Source: Bacteroidales bacterium
Lineage (GTDB): Bacteria; Bacteroidota; Bacteroidia; Bacteroidales; PXBB01
Direction: 5' to 3'
DNA length: 48,032 nucleotides
Assembly: GCA_003565735.1 (NCBI GenBank)
Contig: PXBB01000120.1
Location: 1-48,032, forward strand
A program made the translations under genes and the position numbers. The notes under the pieces were generated by a model. The model was given only the letters and a program-made list of their open reading frames with translations. It had not been told where the DNA came from and made no database searches. Shown here piece after piece: positions 45,101 through 48,032 of the stretch. Position 1 is the stretch's first letter. Each line of letters starts with the position of its first letter.

Positions 45101-46095
45101 GTTTGTTCGGAAATTTCATAATTGGCTGGTGCTGTAATACTGATGTCATCGCTCAGGTTACTGCCTTCAATAGTAAACTGCTGCTCGTCAGAGGGCCCAT
45201 GCCCTTCAATGTAGTAAAAATCAAAGAGCGTATTAGGTACAACAACAATGTTTGGTCCTACTAAAGGAGGGTCAACAAGAACGGAAACATTGTCAAAAAA
45301 AGCCGTTTGATTGCCAGCGGTACCCCCTTGCCAATATGCGCCCATATAATTAAGTGCAACATCAGTGTAATCATTATCCACTACAGTTCCCAGGCTTGTT
45401 AGGGTGCCCGTCTGAGGGTCGGCAAAGGCTGCACCTCCATCATCCCTGCCGAATAGTTCCCAGATATCAGTGGCAGGGTCGTAAGTAAGTTTAAGACTCA
45501 TATAATTATTCTGAGGGTTGTCCAGCTCAGTGGTTGCAACTATGAGCCCTGTGTTTGATGCTCCTATTGACGAAATACCATTGCTAAATTTTACAAAGCG
45601 AACAGGGTCGGGTGTTCCCGAATTTCCGAGTACCACAGCATAACCGTCCCCATTGTTAAATACATCTGTATCTGTTGACCCAATAATAAAAGCCACCCCA
45701 TAATTATTAGAGTTGAAGCCGGCAGGATTAGACCTTATTTGCTGCATATTAAAATACCAACTAACTTTTGTGTTGTTTTGTTCTAAATTGGTGTTGTATG
45801 GAGGGGTAAAAGCGGCGGTGGATGTATAGGCATAAACCCAACCAACAGCATTGGCTGCAAAACCTGCTGTGTTGGTTAACTCTAGCATATCATCATGAAT
45901 CCTTGCTCCCCAATCATCACCCAGACGATCTACATGCCAACTGCTGGTGCCTATCTGACCGCTGGTAGTATAAGCAGCACCCTCACTCACATTAAAATCT
46001 GAAGTGTGGACAGTAGTTTGCCCCATAGATGTCCCGAATATGACTACCAATAATGATACAATAGTCATTTTTAATAAAGTCTTGAATTTTTTCAT
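42181..46095 (-). CDS. Giant T9SS-exported multidomain surface protein
   Basis: 1304 residues from the ATG at 46095, with a signal peptide (MKKFKTLLKMTIVSLLVVIF, cleavage after SMGQ). An upstream start would put 29 extra residues before this signal and is rejected. In order (mature numbering approximate): a LamG/concanavalin-like domain (30-260), an Ig-like repeat (270-380), a cleaved-adhesin-like domain (390-560), a fibronectin type III domain (565-690), beta-rich modules (690-900), a repeat-poor region with GWNLVGNPYP, and a type A sorting domain (about 1230-1304, DVYNMMGQKVF, SAGQYIVRI). Probably a surface adhesin or polymer binder; no catalytic motif seen. Confidence 0.82.
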   Translation of the reverse strand: MKKFKTLLKMTIVSLLVVIFGTSMGQTTVHTSDFNVSEGAAYTTSGQIGTSSWHVDRLGDDWGARIHDDMLELTNTAGFAANAVGWVYAYTSTAAFTPPYNTNLEQNNTKVSWYFNMQQIRSNPAGFNSNNYGVAFIIGSTDTDVFNNGDGYAVVLGNSGTPDPVRFVKFSNGISSIGASNTGLIVATTELDNPQNNYMSLKLTYDPATDIWELFGRDDGGAAFADPQTGTLTSLGTVVDNDYTDVALNYMGAYWQGGTAGNQTAFFDNVSVLVDPPLVGPNIVVVPNTLFDFYYIEGHGPSDEQQFTIEGSNLSDDISITAPANYEISEQTGAAFTATDPIILSETGGTVNPTTIYVRLKEGLAGGIYDNETITASSAGATNRTITCSGEVLTPVIATLPYAETFDSDLGDCYTFSVSGSHTEWAHASFGGNGFAQINGHGSTELEEHWLILPGIVLNNDSVILEFNTAYNWGTEDADNYLKLYYSTDYPGVGPVTAFTWTEIPFDKPTSGSYTWAGSGEITLPDTNATIWLGFKYHFDTDFRLWRIDDVNIYEILSEPDNHVTNFTAATNSHNSITVSWDDAIGTILPTAYLVKAAEHPDTPTAPVDGIEEADSTLVLNIAFGVEEAVFTGLNPETTYNFAIWPYTNSGLAIDYKIGGEPTAQAETDVLPYFYIYEDISSWTSQSGYGNYSQNITVGTDTGVVNLTQCQVSPGGSASGDGTVGNVQMSGTDGIIELPSVPSVSFIEFTASAFGANRSVDIEVYDGTTWVLQTTIAGIGTTGTTFDHYINLNTPTQIRLANPSAAIKIHDIRVAANGKFFSGVTHITSTESFDNVFVMPGAHLEIESSGTLNVNGNFTILSDANGTGSLIDNGTLNITGDLTVQKFLPNITTTGWYFAAPISDADHNLFDDADGLYHYGIDTDGNGLWIDVQNTAGTLTLAKGYVTRFNTLGADHTIPFEGAPNTGIITNNNLVRTTTTHSGNNYGWNLVGNPYPSPIDWLSAGITKTNLDAAVSFRKADGGVEYYIDDNAGGSSAGGSRYIPAMQAFWVQVSLGQDNAAITFENQARVNQGDNHLLKMKNNPALHLFVERSGHTDESIIRFLPSATDLYDGLYDAFKMFSLNQEHPQLYSILSNNQELAINSLPPLVSQVTVVKGFDTEHAGQHTINVSGISSFDSSIDIYLEDLYDSTVVDLRQHNSYTFNADAGTTANRFLVHFNPLSTQNHDINILNDMSIYAYKNDIYVINTGENAHMDVYNMMGQKVFTIKLPESNFNKISTPLSAGQYIVRITENNGTASQRIIIN

Positions 46096-46124
46096 AATTA
46101 AATTTTTAAGATTAAAAATATCTA

Positions 46125-46132
46125 CAAATTTA
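46125..46132 (-). promoter_or_regulatory. Predicted -7 element of the giant T9SS protein gene
   Basis: TAAATTTG on the minus strand, matching TAnnTTTG, 29 bases before the ATG. No TTTG box upstream at the usual distance. Confidence 0.35.
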
Positions 46133-46205
46133 TATATAAAATTAATAAAAAGTTTTAAAAAAATGTAAAAAAAGCGGTTCATTAACTTTGTAATACATAG
46201 CCGAA

Positions 46206-47117
46206 TTACTTATGCTTTAGAAGTTTTAAGATGCCATTCAGCTTTTGGCTCATAGGCCATAAGCCATTTATCCAGTGGATGGTAATGCCATTTTTTTCCA
46301 TACGTCTGAACCATGTCATTTGTCTTTTGGCAAATTGATGAATGGCGGTATTTAATTTTTCAAACATTTCGTTATAGCTTATTTCACGACACAGATACAT
46401 GGTGATAAATTTGTACTCAAGACCGTAGTATTTAAGTGTTTGAGGGCTAACACCTGCCTCAAGCAAACTTTTAACTTCGTCTGTCATGCCCTCATTAAGT
46501 CGTTGCTGCAAGCGCTCTGTAATGTTTTTCCTCACGACAGAGCGGGGCAGCTCAATGCCAAAATTAAGGTGTTGCAATTTGCTTTCTCTCGTCTGACTTA
46601 TGTTATGAGCTTGATAGTATTTCTGTATTTCGATAGCTCTTATAAGTCTTTCTCTGCTAGAGGTGTCGCTGGTATTGTGAAGCTTTTTCATTGTTTGGAG
46701 CAGTTCAACTAATGAACAGTCGCTTAGCTTATTGAGTTCTTTTCTCAGTTCCATGTTTGGAGGGACTTTAACAATATTGTATCCCTTGAGTATGGCCTCC
46801 AGATACATGCCGGAGCCACCACATAAAACGACTTTTTTTTGACGTTGCTTAATATGCTCGTAAGCCTTATAAAAATCGCTAAGGAATTTATACATATCGT
46901 ATTTTTCGCCGGGTTCTGCAATATCAATAAGGTGGTACGGTACTTTTAACTTTTCATATTCATCAATATCTTTGCCGGTTCCTATATCCATTTTCCTATA
47001 TACTTGTCTGGAGTCCACACTGATAATTTCTGCACCTATTTTGTGTGCCAATGCAACAGCCAGAGACGTTTTGCCGGTTGCTGTAGGGCCCAGTATGCTT
47101 ATCAGATTTATTGACAT
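46206..47117 (-). CDS. miaA: tRNA dimethylallyltransferase MiaA
   Basis: 303 residues from the ATG at 47117 (MSINLISILGPTATGKT); a TTG at 47126 is less likely. The P-loop GPTATGKT is at 10-17, followed by SVDSRQVYRKMDIGTGK near 36-52 and VVLCGGSGMYLEAIL near 98-112. MiaA adds an isopentenyl group to A37 of tRNAs reading UNN codons. The QFAKRQMTWFRRM motif near the C-terminus is intact. It is followed by the T9SS gene and preceded by the MerR gene, all on the same strand. Confidence 0.96.
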   Translation of the reverse strand: MSINLISILGPTATGKTSLAVALAHKIGAEIISVDSRQVYRKMDIGTGKDIDEYEKLKVPYHLIDIAEPGEKYDMYKFLSDFYKAYEHIKQRQKKVVLCGGSGMYLEAILKGYNIVKVPPNMELRKELNKLSDCSLVELLQTMKKLHNTSDTSSRERLIRAIEIQKYYQAHNISQTRESKLQHLNFGIELPRSVVRKNITERLQQRLNEGMTDEVKSLLEAGVSPQTLKYYGLEYKFITMYLCREISYNEMFEKLNTAIHQFAKRQMTWFRRMEKNGITIHWINGLWPMSQKLNGILKLLKHK

Positions 47118-47215
47118 TTTTAGCAAATATTTATGCGTGTTACTTTAGGTGAAATCAGGCTTTTAGTGATAATAAAATGAACCATGTCGGACTTTGCTTC
47201 TTGTGAAAGGCAGGG

Positions 47216-47551
47216 TTAAAGTTTATTTTTAATTTCAAGCAAAAATTGTTTAATACTTTTCAGGGAATTAATCAGGTCGGCGCTTTCATAAGTTTCCACC
47301 TTTTTGTTTTTAAGAACCTCTTTAGCCCCTTGCAGGGTAAATCCTTTTTCTTTTACCAGATGGTATATAACATGCAGGTTGTCAATATCATTTTGGGTAA
47401 AAAGGCGTTCTCCTTTTTTATTTTTTTTCGGGCTAATACTCTCAAATTCTTTTTCCCAGAATCGTATAAGCGATGTGTTGACATTAAATATTTGAGCAAC
47501 TTCGCTAATTTTGTAATAGATTTTTTCGATTTTCTTTTCTTTGTATGCCAT
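47216..47551 (-). CDS. MerR-family transcriptional regulator
   Basis: 111 residues. An N-terminal winged helix-turn-helix (YYKISEVAQIFNVNTSLIRFWEKEF, about 12-36) and a wing region (GERLFTQNDIDNLHVIYHLVKEKGFTLQGAKEVL) match the MerR family. The C-terminus is a short dimerisation helix without a metal- or drug-binding domain, as in the small regulators common in Bacteroidota. It lies upstream of miaA on the same strand, 98 bases away; its target is not evident. Confidence 0.88.
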   Translation of the reverse strand: MAYKEKKIEKIYYKISEVAQIFNVNTSLIRFWEKEFESISPKKNKKGERLFTQNDIDNLHVIYHLVKEKGFTLQGAKEVLKNKKVETYESADLINSLKSIKQFLLEIKNKL

Positions 47552-47661
47552 AAAGCTTGCTTATTTAATGCTTTAGTCTGAGGTTATTTTGCTTCTTTTC
47601 AATGATGTAAAAATACAATTTTTTAATCAAATGGTGTTGAATGTGAATAATGCGGGCAATT

Positions 47662-47717
47662 TCTTTTTTTGAGGTGCTACGTAAAGAAATTTTGGCTAAA
47701 TCTTTTTTTGAGGTGCT
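47662..47717. repeat. Direct repeat of 17 bases, period 39
   Basis: TCTTTTTTTGAGGTGCT occurs at 47662-47678 and 47701-47717, 39 bases apart. In one minus-strand frame both copies read Ser-Thr-Ser-Lys-Lys. It may be a tandem duplication upstream of the MerR gene, in its likely promoter region. Confidence 0.7.
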
Positions 47718-47817
47718 GTTTGTAATACCGATTACACAAATAATATAGTCCAATTTCACTTTACTTCATTGTACTATTTATATGAAGTATCGGCATTTAC
47801 CACTTCACAACTACTGA

Positions 47818-47991
47818 TAGTCCTTTGGACTAACAGGAGTTGGAATTGGTGTGAAAATCATATTTCAAATTGATTTTTTTTTTAAAGACACAGAGGTTCA
47901 TGGCATGAATCCAGTCTGAAAGACTGAGTTACTTCAACCTGAGGCAAAGCCTCAGGAACATGCATAGGACTAAAAGTCGCCCTGTAGGGGC
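47818..47991. repeat. Cluster of four short hairpins, REP-like
   Basis: Four inverted repeats lie within 175 bases: 47818-47832 (TAGTCC, TTT, GGACTA), 47912-47926 (CAGTCT, GAA, AGACTG), 47938-47956 (CCTGAGGC, AAA, GCCTCAGG) and 47979-47991 (GCCC, TGTA, GGGGC). Loops are three to four bases. No gene fits here. The pattern resembles REP-type sequences flanking REP-associated transposases, but the window ends before any such gene. The rest of 47552-48032 shows no clear coding sequence. Confidence 0.55.
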
Positions 47992-48032
47992 AGCTTAAAA
48001 AATAGGATTCTTTATGCACAGTTTAATCAGTC

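Noticed and set aside
47565-47759. 64-codon open frame upstream of the MerR gene, with a GTG start
   Set aside because: Its only pattern is the duplicated Ser-Thr-Ser-Lys-Lys caused by the 39-base direct repeat; more likely non-coding upstream sequence.
1-48032. CRISPR array
   Set aside because: No series of regularly spaced identical repeats was found; the repeats seen are dispersed or tandem protein-coding.

Overview
The window looks like chromosomal DNA of an anaerobic member of the Bacteroidota, probably Bacteroidales or Marinilabiliales. The evidence is type IX secretion (T9SS) C-terminal sorting domains, a FISUMP surface-protein domain, an outer-membrane beta-barrel fused to a propeller, a DUF4468 protein, promoters matching the Bacteroidota TTTG / TAnnTTTG pattern, low GC, and few Shine-Dalgarno sites. 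Ferredoxin-linked 2-oxoacid oxidation and a nickel uptake plus hydrogenase maturation cluster point to fermentative anaerobic life. Exact taxonomy cannot be read from the sequence alone.

Layout. 1-1059: the tail of a T9SS cargo protein runs into an N-terminally truncated FISUMP gene. 1060-3065: a complete-looking group II intron with its own reverse transcriptase/maturase sits directly after the FISUMP stop codon. 3250-9481: a TPR/pentapeptide-repeat protein, a DUF4468 protein, a NatAB-like ABC exporter and an MFS-like membrane protein, all on the plus strand. 9572-14077 (minus): an M20 amidohydrolase behind a large outer-membrane protein gene that carries a 10-base poly-C tract. 14394-15812: a sugar-kinase-like / RapZ C-terminal fusion. 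16626-19278 (minus): a four-gene 2-oxoacid:ferredoxin oxidoreductase operon (korDABC/vor type) ending at a strong terminator. 19748-21268: diadenylate cyclase plus a TrmJ-like methyltransferase. 21288-26663: a hypothetical secreted protein, an Sfp-type phosphopantetheinyl transferase, and a minus-strand unit of bifunctional nuclease, nucleoside transporter with a lipoprotein-like N-terminus, and saccharopine-dehydrogenase-like reductase. 26976-29104: an ABC ATPase and glyA.

29262-37400 (minus): hypF, hypCDE, a nickel ECF-type transporter (nikM, a nikL-like histidine-rich protein, nikQ, nikO) and hypA. The genes would import Ni2+ and build the NiFe(CN)2CO centre of a [NiFe]-hydrogenase; hypB and the hydrogenase subunits are not in the window. 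37742-41608 (minus): an FkbM-like methyltransferase, a YfhO-like membrane protein and rlmB. 41827-46095 (minus): a stand-alone PqqD-like protein, preceded by a near-perfect GC-rich hairpin, and a giant T9SS-exported protein. 46206-47551 (minus): miaA and a MerR-type regulator. The last 480 bases hold a cluster of short hairpins.

Non-coding structure not explained by genes: a roughly 200-bp MITE-like repeat with terminal inverted repeats occurs twice in opposite orientation (22097-22310 and 29647-29845), with a right-end fragment at 26943-26968 and a degenerate internal fragment at 19635-19668. I found no CRISPR array, tRNA or rRNA. No wholly new system can be demonstrated. The best leads are the repeat family, the poly-C tract in an outer-membrane protein gene, the kinase-RapZ fusion, and the hairpin/orphan PqqD pair.
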